Source of the DNA: Myxococcales bacterium
GTDB taxonomy: Bacteria > Myxococcota_A > Polyangia > Polyangiales > Polyangiaceae
Direction of reading: 5' to 3'
Assembly: GCA_021847645.1 (NCBI GenBank)
Contig: JAJZQG010000034.1
Coordinates: forward strand, 1-48,257
DNA: 48,257 nt
The notes below the pieces were generated by a model. It searched no databases. It worked only from the letters and a program-made list of their open reading frames with translations, and was not told where the DNA came from. A program made the position numbers and the translations under genes. Positions 36,597-45,758 of this stretch are shown piece after piece; positions within the stretch are counted from its first letter, which is position 1, and every line of letters starts with the position of its first letter.

Positions 36597-37535
36597 CTAT
36601 TCGGCCAACAACTTTCGGAAGTACGCGACGGTCTCCTTCAGGCCGTCTTCCAGGCTGACCTTGGGCTCCCACCCGAGCTTGCTCCTGGCCAGGTCGATGT
36701 TGGGTTGTCGCTGCTTGGGATCGTCCTGCGGCAAGGGCCGGAAGACCAGCTTCGAACGGCTCGTCGTGAGGGACAGAACCTTCTCGGCCAGCTCGAGCAT
36801 CGTGAACTCGCCGGGGTTGCCCACGTTGATCGGGCCCGTGAGCTCCGGGGGGCTATCCATCAATCGCAGCATGCCTTCGATGAGATCATCCACATAGCAA
36901 AAGCTGCGCGTCTGCCGGCCATCGCCGTAGATCGTGATGTCCTCGCCCCGCAACGCCTGGACGATGAAGTTGCTCACCACCCGGCCGTCGTTCGGGTGCA
37001 TGCGCGGACCGTACGTGTTGAAGATGCGCATGACCTTGATCTGCAGGTTGTGCTGGCGCAGGTAGTCGAAGAACAGAGTCTCGGCGCAGCGCTTGCCCTC
37101 GTCGTAGCAGCTGCGGATACCGATGGGATTGACGCGCCCCCAGTAGCTCTCCTGCTGCGGGTGGATCTCAGGATCGCCGTAGACCTCGCTGGTGGACGCC
37201 TGCAGGATCCTGGCCTTCACGCGCTTGGCCAGGCCAAGCATGTTGATGGCGCCGTGCACGCTCGTCTTGGTGGTTTGCACCGGATCGTGCTGGTAGTGAA
37301 TCGGGCTCGCCGGACAGGCGAGGTTGAAGATGCGATCGACTTCCACGTAGAGCGGGAAGGTCACGTCGTGACGCATCAGCTCGAATCTCGGGTTGCCGAT
37401 CAGGTGCGCGACATTGCGCTTGCTGCCCGTGAAGAAGTTGTCCACGCACAGCACGTCATCGCCGCGCTCGATCAATCGGGTGCAGAGGTGAGAGCCGAGG
37501 AAGCCGGCACCGCCGGTGACGAGAATCTTGTTCAT
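36597..37535 (-). CDS. UDP-glucuronate decarboxylase (UXS-type) SDR epimerase
   Basis: 312 residues from ATG at 37535; six codons upstream are open but add nothing. NAD motif TGGAGFLG at 7-14. The block [14 protein letters not shown] at 114-127 and SCYDEGKR with the YxxxK pair Y144/K148 are typical of UDP-xylose synthases. The block [18 protein letters not shown] also fits. The enzyme turns UDP-glucuronate into UDP-xylose in the cytoplasm. It supplies a sugar for the adjacent glycan genes. It is divergent from the first GT4 gene across 290 bp. Confidence 0.92.
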   Translation of the reverse strand: MNKILVTGGAGFLGSHLCTRLIERGDDVLCVDNFFTGSKRNVAHLIGNPRFELMRHDVTFPLYVEVDRIFNLACPASPIHYQHDPVQTTKTSVHGAINMLGLAKRVKARILQASTSEVYGDPEIHPQQESYWGRVNPIGIRSCYDEGKRCAETLFFDYLRQHNLQIKVMRIFNTYGPRMHPNDGRVVSNFIVQALRGEDITIYGDGRQTRSFCYVDDLIEGMLRLMDSPPELTGPINVGNPGEFTMLELAEKVLSLTTSRSKLVFRPLPQDDPKQRQPNIDLARSKLGWEPKVSLEDGLKETVAYFRKLLAE

Positions 37536-37825
37536 GGTGGATCTCGTCCCCATCTAGTCAGGGATGGGAGGAGGTGACAAGCCGTTTGTGGGCCGGCGAT
37601 CGCGAAGCCGCCCACGCACGGTCCGCAGCCAGCGCCGGTGCCCGATCGCACTGGACTTCGTCGGGGGATGGATGCATGTTCGCGCCGTCGTCATGGGTCC
37701 GGTGAGCAACAGCGTACAGCGTCCCGCAGCGCCTCGCGGCGAGCTCGAGCGGCTCGTCTCCCGCGCATGCGGACCATCGGCGCCCCGCCCGGCTTGCCCC
37801 TGCGCGCGTAGGGACGTCTCCGTGC
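37536..37825. other. Divergent promoter region of the glycan locus
   Basis: 290 bp between the leftward UDP-xylose synthase unit and the rightward GT4 unit. No gene, terminator or clear sigma-70 element was seen. Both operons should start here. Confidence 0.5.
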
Positions 37826-39034
37826 ATGCTTGACGTGCTCGTCGACATGACCGCCCTCAACACGCCGTCGCACGATCGCGGCATTGGCCGCTACGTCAAG
37901 GGCCTGTGCGGGGCGCTGGCGCAGCGCGCGAGCTGGCCCGGCGAGCTGGCCAGGCAGCTGGGCGGCGAGGCGCTGGGCCTGTCGATCGCCGGGCTGGTGC
38001 GCCACCGGGGCGCGGCCCACGGCGCGATCGACCCGACCCTGCAATTCGCCGGCGATCCGAGCGTTCCGAAGACCAACCTGCGCTACCAGCGTCACAAGCT
38101 CGAGCGGCGCCTGTTCCTCGGCTCCCTGGCCCGGCGCACCGGCGCGCGCCTCCTTCACCTGCCCGACCCGCCCGGCACCCCGATCGATCGCCGCATGCCG
38201 CGCGTGGTGACCTGCCACGACCTGATCCCCCTGGTGCTCGGCGGCGACTACCTGCTCCCGATCCCCGGGGGGCGCGCCGTGCAGCGCGCCCGGGACCGCG
38301 CCCGCTACGCCGGTGCGCTCCGAGTCATTGCCATCAGCCACGCCACCAAGCGCGATCTGGTCGAGCACCTGGGCATTGCCCCGGAGCGCATCGACGTCAC
38401 CTATCACGGAGTCGACCACGACCGCTTCCACACCCGTGCCGCCCCCGGCGAGCGCGAGAGGGTCGCGGCACACCTAGGCACCGATGCGCCCTACCTGGTT
38501 TGCCTGGGTGCTAGCGATTCGCGCAAGAACCTGCCAATGCTGCTGCGCGCCTTTGCGCAGAGCGGCGTCGCACGCGACGTTCGGCTGGTGCTGGGCGGAC
38601 CCCTGTCGAACGCCCGTCGGGCACGGCTGCTCGACACGGCCCGGGCGTATGGCGTGACAGCCGGCTTGCACCTTCTGGGCTACGTGGAAGAAGACCTGGT
38701 GCCGGCGCTCTACCGCCAAGCCCTGGCGCACGTGTTTCCGTCGTCCTACGAAGGCTTCGGCCTGCCCCTGCTCGAGGCCATGGCCTGCGGCACACCCACG
38801 CTCACTAGCACCGTGTCCTCGCTCGGCGAGGTCGCGGGCGAGGCGGCCCTGACGATCGATCGGCCCGAGGTCGACGCCCTGGCCGCGTCGATACGACGAA
38901 TGGTCGACGACGGCGAGCTTCGTGCCTCGCTGCGGGAGCGCGGCCTCGCGTGGGCGGCGCAATTCACCTGGCAACGCTGCGCCGCCGGCACGCTCGAGAG
39001 CTATGCGCGCGCGCTGGCCGAAGCGCGGTGGTGA
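37826..39034 (+). CDS. GT4 family glycosyltransferase (first)
   Basis: 402 residues. GT-B fold of the GT4 family: acceptor-side block GIGRYVKGLCGAL at about 19-31, RVIAISHATKRDLVEHLGI in the middle, YLVCLGASDSRKNLPMLL, and the catalytic E-x7-E motif EGFGLPLLEAMACGTP near 310. It moves a sugar from a nucleotide donor to a lipid-linked glycan in the cytoplasm; donor and linkage unknown. The next gene follows after 11 nt. Confidence 0.9.
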   Translation: MLDVLVDMTALNTPSHDRGIGRYVKGLCGALAQRASWPGELARQLGGEALGLSIAGLVRHRGAAHGAIDPTLQFAGDPSVPKTNLRYQRHKLERRLFLGSLARRTGARLLHLPDPPGTPIDRRMPRVVTCHDLIPLVLGGDYLLPIPGGRAVQRARDRARYAGALRVIAISHATKRDLVEHLGIAPERIDVTYHGVDHDRFHTRAAPGERERVAAHLGTDAPYLVCLGASDSRKNLPMLLRAFAQSGVARDVRLVLGGPLSNARRARLLDTARAYGVTAGLHLLGYVEEDLVPALYRQALAHVFPSSYEGFGLPLLEAMACGTPTLTSTVSSLGEVAGEAALTIDRPEVDALAASIRRMVDDGELRASLRERGLAWAAQFTWQRCAAGTLESYARALAEARW

Positions 39035-39045
39035 GGGAAGCGAGC

Positions 39046-40083
39046 ATGAGTCACGGCAGCATCGGACGATGGGTATGGCGTACGGCCTCGGTGCTCAGCG
39101 GGATTGAGGCACAAGCGCGCGGTCTCGCCGCCCGCGGTCCGTTCGAGCCCACCCGCTTCGTCTGGAGCCGTGGCTTCGCCCTGATGTGCGACCACAACGG
39201 CGGCATGACCTTCGTGCGCCGCCAGCGAGGCAGCCGTCCCGCCCTGCGCTTCCCCGCGGATGCCTACGATCGCGTGCGCGACGGCGACCTGGTCTGGGTG
39301 CGCCTGGTGGCCCTGCCCCAGTTCCTCGAGGAGGCGCTGCCGCGAATCCGCGCGCGCTTCGCGCTGGTGACCGGCGACGAGGACTGGGCGATTCCCTCGG
39401 GATTCGAGGGCTCCGCTGCGCTGCTCGACAGCCCCAAGGTCGCGTGCTGGTTCACGCAGAACCTGGACGACACGGGCCGGCACCCCAAGCTGTTCCACCT
39501 GCCCATCGGCCTCGACTTCCACACGATCAGCAACGGGCGCAAGTGGGGCCACGAGCAGGCCTCCCCCGCCGAGCAGGAAGCCGAGCTCGAGGCGATCCGC
39601 CGCCAGGCCCCCCCGAATGCCGAGCGGCTGCTGCGCGTGCACGCCGACTTCCACTTCAACAAGCACAAGCGCCAGGTCTGGGGAGACAAACGGCAGGACG
39701 TCGAGGCCCTGCTACATGCCAATCCCCTAGTCGACTTCCAGCCCCACAAGGTCCCGAGAACCGGCCTGTGGCTGGAGAAGACGCGCTACGCCTTCATCGC
39801 CAGCCCCCACGGCAACGGCCTGGACTGCCACCGTACGTGGGAGTCGCTGCTGCTGGGCAACATCCCGATCGTCAAACGTTCCTCCCTCGACCCGCTCTAC
39901 GAGGGGTTGCCCGTGGTCATCGTGGACGACTGGAACGAGATCACGCGGGAGAACCTCGCGCGCTGGCAAGCCCAGCACAGCTCATCGTTCGGGCGCCCCG
40001 AGGTCGAGGAGCGCCTGACCGCGGCCTGGTGGATAGACCGCATGCGTCGCACGGTGGCCGACAAGATTGCGCAAGGCGGGTAA
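39046..40083 (+). CDS. Exostosin-like (GT47-type) glycosyltransferase
   Basis: 345 residues from ATG at 39046, preceded by GAGGGAAG. The C-terminal half is the recognisable part: FIASPHGNGLDCHRTWESLL, then GNIPIVKRSSLDPLYEGLP and VVIVDDWNEI. This layout matches exostosin-type domains, which in eukaryotes build heparan sulfate or xyloglucan and in bacteria occur in glycan loci. The N-terminal half has no clear match. No signal or membrane helix, so probably cytoplasmic. The UDP-xylose enzyme in the locus could supply its donor. Confidence 0.7.
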   Translation: MSHGSIGRWVWRTASVLSGIEAQARGLAARGPFEPTRFVWSRGFALMCDHNGGMTFVRRQRGSRPALRFPADAYDRVRDGDLVWVRLVALPQFLEEALPRIRARFALVTGDEDWAIPSGFEGSAALLDSPKVACWFTQNLDDTGRHPKLFHLPIGLDFHTISNGRKWGHEQASPAEQEAELEAIRRQAPPNAERLLRVHADFHFNKHKRQVWGDKRQDVEALLHANPLVDFQPHKVPRTGLWLEKTRYAFIASPHGNGLDCHRTWESLLLGNIPIVKRSSLDPLYEGLPVVIVDDWNEITRENLARWQAQHSSSFGRPEVEERLTAAWWIDRMRRTVADKIAQGG

Positions 40084-40176
40084 ACCGCGCCTCTCGTTGT
40101 CCACCCCGGCCCGCGGTGCTAGCTTACCGGCTCCCCATGCTGTCCGCCTGCCGCGCCCAACCCCCGAGTAGCTGAC

Positions 40177-41109
40177 ATGAATCCGCTCACGCGGCTCGCC
40201 TACGCGCCTTTCCTGGCGCAGCTCGTGATCATCCGGCGCTGCAACCTGGCCTGCGGCTACTGCAACGAGTTCGACGATTCCTCGCCCCCGGTCGAGACCG
40301 CCGTGCTCCAGGCTCGCATCGACCGCCTCAAGGCGCTGGGCGCCTTCAGCCTCGAGCTCACGGGCGGCGAGCCCATGCTGCACCCGGACATCTACCAGCT
40401 CATCCGCTATGCGCGCTCCAAGTCCTTCACCAAGGTGATGATGATCTCCAACGCGTACCTGCTCAACGAGCGCAAGATCGACGCGCTCAACGAGGCGGGG
40501 CTCATGGAGATGCAGGTCAGTGTGGACGGCGTGAAGCCGAACGACGTGACGGTCAAGGTGCTCGAGCCAATGCTTCCCAAGCTTCGGGCGCTGGCGAAGA
40601 CGGCGCGCTTCAAGGTGGTGCTCAGCGCCGTGTTGGGTGCGGCCAAGCCCGACGAGGTGCTGACCGTGGCCAGGACCGCCCGCGAGCTCGGCTTCCGGCC
40701 GCGCGTGCTGGTGCTGCACGACGCCGCCGGGCAGATGCACCTGTCGGCGGACGAGCGCGCCACCTTCGCCCAGGTCAAGCAGACCATCGGCGCGCGCGGG
40801 TTCCGCGAGGCGGGCGACTACCGCGAGCGCATCTTGCAGACCGGCAAGGCCCCCTTCAAGTGCCGCGCCGGCAGCCGCTACCTGTACGTCGACGAGTTCG
40901 GCGACGTGCACTGGTGCTCGCAGATGCGCGACGCCTTCAAGAAGCCCCTGCTCGAGTACACCGAGCAGGATCTCAAGCAGCAGTTCTACACACGAAAAAG
41001 CTGCGCCGACGCGTGCACGGTCGGCTGCGTGCGCACCCAGAGCGCCTACGACGGGTGGCGCGCCCAGCCCGTCGAGCAGGACGCCCCGCGGCGATTGCCC
41101 GTGGTTTGA
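40177..41109 (+). CDS. Radical SAM protein with C-terminal Cys cluster (SPASM-like)
   Basis: 310 residues. The [4Fe-4S] AdoMet motif is C22-x3-C26-x2-C29 (RCNLACGYCNEF). ELTGGEP near 60-66 is the GGEP motif that contacts SAM. Five more Cys lie at C229, C247, C276, C280 and C284, a layout like a partial SPASM/twitch auxiliary-cluster domain. Members include peptide-modifying and sugar-modifying enzymes. It lies between an exostosin-like gene (93 nt away) and a GT4 gene (42 nt away), all on the same strand. The substrate could be a sugar or a peptide carrier; no precursor peptide gene was seen. Confidence 0.88.
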   Translation: MNPLTRLAYAPFLAQLVIIRRCNLACGYCNEFDDSSPPVETAVLQARIDRLKALGAFSLELTGGEPMLHPDIYQLIRYARSKSFTKVMMISNAYLLNERKIDALNEAGLMEMQVSVDGVKPNDVTVKVLEPMLPKLRALAKTARFKVVLSAVLGAAKPDEVLTVARTARELGFRPRVLVLHDAAGQMHLSADERATFAQVKQTIGARGFREAGDYRERILQTGKAPFKCRAGSRYLYVDEFGDVHWCSQMRDAFKKPLLEYTEQDLKQQFYTRKSCADACTVGCVRTQSAYDGWRAQPVEQDAPRRLPVV

Positions 41110-41151
41110 GGTTGGCGCACGGCGGCGCCCCAGTGTAGGGTCGGGCCAACG

Positions 41152-42288
41152 ATGGGTCGCTTCGTCATCGACGCCCGCTACGTTCGCTCGCGGCCGAGCG
41201 GCATTGGCAACTATGTCGCAGCGCTCACCGATCGGCTCCCGGCGCTGGCGCCCGACGCGCACTTCCGCTTCTGGACCCACCCCGAGCGCCCCGATCTGGC
41301 CCAGGCGCCCAACGTGCGCTGCGTCGTGGTGCCCGCCGTGGCCGACGGCCTCCGCACGTTGCTCCTGCCCTCGGTGCTCGATCGCCTCGAGCCCGACGAC
41401 GTGCTCCATTTCCCCTATAGCCTCCTGGGACGGGGGCTGCCGTGCCCGACGGTCGTGACGATTCAGGACCTGATGTGGTTCGAGCACGCGGCCTTGGTGG
41501 ATGGGCGTCCCCTGGTGCGGCGCGCGCGGGAGAAGTTCTATCAGACCGGCATGCGCTGGGCGTTCACCCACGCAACGCGCGTCATTGCCACGTCGAATGC
41601 CACGGCGGATCGGATTCGCGCTGTCTACCCCGCGAGCGCGACCCGTATCCGGGTCATTCCCCTGGCGGCGGGCCCTGCGTTTGCCGCACCCGCCGACCTG
41701 CAAGCCGCGCAGCGCGAGGCCGCCCGCCTGGTGGGATCCGGCGCGCCGTACTACATCGCAGTGGGCAAGAACGAGCCCTACAAGGCCCACGACATCGCCC
41801 TGCACGCCTTCGCCGAAGCCGCTCGGCCCGGCGAGCTGCTGGTCCTGGTGCAGCGCGAGAGCAGCGGACGAGGCATTCCCCAACTCGCTCGCAAGCTCGG
41901 CGTGGCAGACCGCGTGCGCTGGATTCCGCCGGTCTCCGAGACCAACCTGGTGACCCTGCTGCAGGGCGCCACCGCGCTGCTGCAGCCGTCGTTGGTCGAG
42001 GGCTTCGGCCTGCCCGTGCTCGAAGCGATGGCCTGCGGCTGCCCGGTCATCGCCAGCGACACACCCGCCTTGGTCGAAGTCTCCGGTGGCGCGGGGCTGC
42101 ACGCGCGCGTCGGCGATGCGGCCGCACTGGCCGATCAGATCAGGCGCCTCCACGACGGCTCGCTGCGCGACGAGCTGCGACAACGCGGCTTCGAGCGGGC
42201 GCGCATCTTCACGTGGGACAGGACGGCCGCCGAGACCCTCGAGGTCTACCGCGATGTCCAGCGCACCGGCAACCACACGGGCTGGTAG
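41152..42288 (+). CDS. GT4 family glycosyltransferase (second)
   Basis: 378 residues. GT4 landmarks: PSGIGNYVAALTDRLP at about 14-29, TRVIATSNATADRI, YYIAVGKNEPYKAHDIAL and the E-x7-E motif EGFGLPVLEAMACGCP near 283. It is a different enzyme from the first GT4 in the locus, with only motif-level similarity by eye. It is the last rightward gene of the glycan unit and is convergent with the porin gene 32 nt away. Confidence 0.92.
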   Translation: MGRFVIDARYVRSRPSGIGNYVAALTDRLPALAPDAHFRFWTHPERPDLAQAPNVRCVVVPAVADGLRTLLLPSVLDRLEPDDVLHFPYSLLGRGLPCPTVVTIQDLMWFEHAALVDGRPLVRRAREKFYQTGMRWAFTHATRVIATSNATADRIRAVYPASATRIRVIPLAAGPAFAAPADLQAAQREAARLVGSGAPYYIAVGKNEPYKAHDIALHAFAEAARPGELLVLVQRESSGRGIPQLARKLGVADRVRWIPPVSETNLVTLLQGATALLQPSLVEGFGLPVLEAMACGCPVIASDTPALVEVSGGAGLHARVGDAAALADQIRRLHDGSLRDELRQRGFERARIFTWDRTAAETLEVYRDVQRTGNHTGW

Positions 42289-42320
42289 GCGGGGCATCTG
42301 CCCGACGCCCGCTCGACGAG

Positions 42321-43595
42321 TCAATCGGTCTTGACCACCACCCCCAGGGTCGTGGTGACCTGCGTCTTCTCCAGATCCCGCGCCCGGGCCGCGAATAGCG
42401 CCTCGTTGGCGACGTCGATGCGGTTGTCGAGCCGCAGGACCAGGTTGGGCGTAGGAAGCGCCTCGAGGGTGAGCGTGCCCGTTTCGAACAGGTAGTTCGG
42501 ATAGGTGCCGTCGGCGTTGGGAGCGGGCTTGAATCCCGCAAATGTGTAGCCTTGGGGATCCGCGTACGCCTCGCCCCGCAATGCCACCGCGAGCTCGTCG
42601 GTCAGCGCGCAGCGCGTCGCCAGCATCGCGCCATACCAGCTCATGCGCTTCGTCGCGTGCGTTACCGGATCCGTGAGCACGCTCTCGGTACCCCAGTCGG
42701 CATTGAGCGTGACCGACACGGCCTTGGAGGGCGCCACCTTCGCCACCAGGTCGACCAGATGCCGGAATCGCTCGTTGTTGGAGGGCAGTCGATACCGAGC
42801 GGTGACGCCGTCTGGCCCCGTATACAGCACGCTGTCTTCCTGCTCCGGACCGCCGTACCAGCCCAGGCTCAGACCGAGCCAATCGCCCCTCGCGTAGTTG
42901 ACCTGCAACCCATACGACTTGCCCGTGTTCAGGTCCGCGTTCTGGCTCCAGCCATTGACGATCATCAGCTTGGCGTCGAGCTCGCGGCTGAGCTGCCAGT
43001 CCGCGCGAGCGCCGACGTGAAAGAGCGGCTGTCCGAGCCAGAAGAGAAAGCCCCGCGTGTAGGTGGGATTCTGCCAACTGTCGAACACCTCGGCGCCGTA
43101 CAGGGTGTCGAACTTGCCGAACTCCAGCGTGACCGCGCTGTCCTTGCCGCCGGGGCGCCAGGAGCCGAACGCCTGCTTGACGAATTGCAGCTGGGTCGTG
43201 TTGTCGAATCCCGCATAGGCCGCGGCGGCGTACGGGCTGAACCGAAGCTGCACCGTACCGCCCACGGGTGACGGCTCGTGGGAGACGTCGAGGCCCACCG
43301 CGGCCAGCTGGAATCCGTTATTGGCGTCGAACGCCCTGGCCGTGGTGCCGGGCGCGGGCGGCACAGGAAGGCGGTAGTTGACCGCGAAGTAAGAATCGAC
43401 GGAGGCGGCGAACCTGAATCCATCGGTCCAACTTCGCGCGGGCTCGGCCGCTGGAGCCACGCTGGGCCCCGCAACCTGCGCAGGCTGCGGGGGCGGGACG
43501 GGCTGGGCGACAGCGGGGCAAGCCAGCAGCGCCAGGGCGGCTCCGGCTTGGGCAGCCGGCGCACCGACGACGATGAGACGGACGAGACGCAACAC
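42321..43595 (-). CDS. Porin-like outer-membrane beta-barrel protein (BBP2-type)
   Basis: 424 residues from GTG at 43595, with GAGGT upstream; the frame continues upstream but is antisense-like to the amt gene. Signal peptide to about CPAVAQ. Barrel strands alternate through the rest, for example GFRFAASVDSYFAVNYRLP, GTVQLRFSPYAA, VTLEFGKFDTLYGAEVFDSW and LVLRLDNRIDVANEALF. The text fits the BBP2 porin-like family. It would allow passage of small solutes through the outer membrane. It lies 77 nt after amt on the same strand, so joint expression is plausible. Confidence 0.8.
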   Translation of the reverse strand: MLRLVRLIVVGAPAAQAGAALALLACPAVAQPVPPPQPAQVAGPSVAPAAEPARSWTDGFRFAASVDSYFAVNYRLPVPPAPGTTARAFDANNGFQLAAVGLDVSHEPSPVGGTVQLRFSPYAAAAYAGFDNTTQLQFVKQAFGSWRPGGKDSAVTLEFGKFDTLYGAEVFDSWQNPTYTRGFLFWLGQPLFHVGARADWQLSRELDAKLMIVNGWSQNADLNTGKSYGLQVNYARGDWLGLSLGWYGGPEQEDSVLYTGPDGVTARYRLPSNNERFRHLVDLVAKVAPSKAVSVTLNADWGTESVLTDPVTHATKRMSWYGAMLATRCALTDELAVALRGEAYADPQGYTFAGFKPAPNADGTYPNYLFETGTLTLEALPTPNLVLRLDNRIDVANEALFAARARDLEKTQVTTTLGVVVKTD

Positions 43596-43672
43596 GACCC
43601 TACCTCGAATTCGTCTGAGAGCGCGCGAACGTCCAGCCACGGAGTCTTCGCCCTGGCTCGGAGCAGATCCGG

Positions 43673-44890
43673 TTAGGCCTCTCCGTACGCTTCCTCGCCA
43701 TGCAGTGCGTTGTCGAGGCCGACCACTTCCTCTTCCTCGGTGGCGCGGACGACGGTGAACTTGTTGATAATGACGAGCGCGGCATAGCTGATGACGAAGG
43801 CGTAGACGGAGAAGCCCAGCACGGCCACCACTTCCTTCATGAAGAATGCGCTGCCTCCGCGGATCAGGCCGTTGGCTCCGTTCTCGTTCATTGCCTTGTC
43901 GGCGAAGATCCCCAGCATGACCACGCCGAGCGCGCCACCCACGCCGTGCACGCCCCACACGTCCAGGGCGTCGTCCCAGCCCATCTTGTTCTTGACGCTA
44001 ATTGCCATATAGCAGACGAGGCCGGAGACCACGCCGATGAGGGCGGCCACAGGCACCGAGACGTATCCGGCGGCGGGTGTGATGCACGCCAGCCCGGCGA
44101 TGGATCCGGTGAGCAAGCCGAGGAACTTGGGCTTCTTCTCGAAGACCCAGGCCACGAAGAGCCACGTGATCGCCGCGAAGGAGGCGGCGGTATCGGTGTT
44201 GATGAACGCCAGCGCGGTGACGTGGTCGACCCGCAGCTCGGAGCCGGCGTTGAATCCGTACCAGCCGAACCACAGCATGCCGGTTCCGAGGGCGACCAGG
44301 GGAATGCTGTGCGGGCCTTTCTCCGCGACCTTGCGCTTGCCCACGAAGAACACGGACGCAAGCGCGGCCATGCCGGCCACGGCGTGAACGACGATGCCGC
44401 CGGCGAAGTCCAGAACGCCCCACCTGGCCAGGAGCCCGCCGCCCCAGACCATGTGCACGGCCGGGAAGTAGACGAGGACGAGCCAGGCGGTGAGGAAGGC
44501 AAGGTAGGGCGCGAACCGAATCCGGTTCGCGAAGGCCCCCGTGATCAACGCCGGCGTGATGATCGCGAACATCATCTGGTAGGCGACAAAGACCAGAAGG
44601 GGAATGTTATTGCCGGCCAGTACGTCCGTGGGCTTGAGCCCCCGGAGAAACATCATGTCGAGGTTGCCGACGATGCCGCCCACGTCCCCCGAGAAGCAAA
44701 TCGAGTATCCGAACGCGAACCACAGCACCGAGGTCCATCCCATGGACAGAAAGCTCTGGATCATGATGGTCAGCACGTTCTTCCTGCCGACCAGACCTCC
44801 ATAGAAGAACGCGAGACCCGGTGTCATGAACATCACCAGGCTCGTGGCCACCAGCATGAACCCCGTATTGCCAGTATCGAAATGCTGCAT
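43673..44890 (-). CDS. amt: Ammonium transporter
   Basis: 405 residues from ATG at 44890, with GGAGGTG upstream. About 11 membrane helices. Family landmarks: GLAFFYGGLVGRKNVL near 25-40, the pore twin-His residues in VVHAVAGMAAL and VWGVHGVGGALG, and DFAGGIVVH. It imports ammonium across the inner membrane. The usual neighbour glnK (PII) is absent. The two-component genes lie upstream with a 219-nt gap, so amt probably has its own promoter. No sigma-54 site with correct spacing was found. Confidence 0.95.
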   Translation of the reverse strand: MQHFDTGNTGFMLVATSLVMFMTPGLAFFYGGLVGRKNVLTIMIQSFLSMGWTSVLWFAFGYSICFSGDVGGIVGNLDMMFLRGLKPTDVLAGNNIPLLVFVAYQMMFAIITPALITGAFANRIRFAPYLAFLTAWLVLVYFPAVHMVWGGGLLARWGVLDFAGGIVVHAVAGMAALASVFFVGKRKVAEKGPHSIPLVALGTGMLWFGWYGFNAGSELRVDHVTALAFINTDTAASFAAITWLFVAWVFEKKPKFLGLLTGSIAGLACITPAAGYVSVPVAALIGVVSGLVCYMAISVKNKMGWDDALDVWGVHGVGGALGVVMLGIFADKAMNENGANGLIRGGSAFFMKEVVAVLGFSVYAFVISYAALVIINKFTVVRATEEEEVVGLDNALHGEEAYGEA

Positions 44891-45109
44891 CGTGCACCTC
44901 CGGCAAAATGAGCCGAATGGAACGCAGGAATCGGGCTTGACCCGGATCGGGCCGTTCGGCTCGCGTACCGCGAGGTCCGCGCCGATCCCATGGGCGCCTT
45001 GGGCCGACGCGCGTCCGAATGGCTGGCCGGACTTAGGGAATTCGGAAGGGGCGATAGCAAATACCGCCACTTCGCGCCAAGCGAGCCGGCGCGTCACGAA
45101 ACGCGGCGG

Positions 45110-45757
45110 TCACAGGTCCGTCAGCCCCTCGCGGATCGCGTACTTCGTCAGCTCTGCGATGCTGTGCAGGTTCAACCGATCCATGATTTGCCTGCGGTGC
45201 GTGTCGACCGTCTTGGCGCTGATGCGAAGGCGCGCCGCGATTTCCTTGGTGCTGGCGCCCTCGGCCAGAAGCTGCAGCACCTGCCGCTCGCGCGCGCTGA
45301 GCGTGGGCCCGCCCGACCCGGCAGGCTCCTGCATCCGCTGCACGTAGTCGCGCACTACCACGTCTGCCACCGGGGCACTCAGGAAGGTCCCTCCCCGGGC
45401 GACCGAGCGAATCGCCGCCACCAGCTCGTCGACCGCGAAGTCCTTCAACACGTAGCCCTTCGCGCCCGCGCGCAGCGCCTCGGTCACGAACCGCCGATCC
45501 GCGTGCATCGAGAGCATCACCACGCGCACGTCCGGCAGGGTCTCGGTGATCTGGCGGGCAGCATCGATGCCGTTCAAGCCCGGCATGGTCACGTCCATCA
45601 CCACCACGTCGACCGCGATCTCCGAGGCCAGCTTCACGGCCGATGCGCCGTCGGCGGCCTCGCCCGCCACATCCAGGTCGGGGGCGCGCCCCAGGACGGT
45701 CTTGAGGCCCTCGCGCATCATCTTGTGGTCGTCGGCCAGCAGGACCCGGATCGCCAT
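45110..45757 (-). CDS. NarL/LuxR-family response regulator
   Basis: 215 residues. Receiver domain: acidic pocket D9-D10, phospho-acceptor D55 (VVMDVTMPG) and K105 (GYVLKDF). The LuxR-type HTH lies at about 146-205 (LSARERQVLQLLAEG, STKEIAARLRISAKTVDTHR). It is the cognate regulator of the histidine kinase, which ends 1 nt before this start. Targets may include amt and the porin downstream, an inference from position. Confidence 0.95.
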   Translation of the reverse strand: MAIRVLLADDHKMMREGLKTVLGRAPDLDVAGEAADGASAVKLASEIAVDVVVMDVTMPGLNGIDAARQITETLPDVRVVMLSMHADRRFVTEALRAGAKGYVLKDFAVDELVAAIRSVARGGTFLSAPVADVVVRDYVQRMQEPAGSGGPTLSARERQVLQLLAEGASTKEIAARLRISAKTVDTHRRQIMDRLNLHSIAELTKYAIREGLTDL

Positions 45758-45758
45758 G

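Noticed and set aside
44891..45109. Possible sigma-54 promoters upstream of amt
   Set aside because: Two minus-strand GG...GC pairs were seen (near 45055-45075 and near 44900-44915), but the spacing is 8 nt where 10 is needed.
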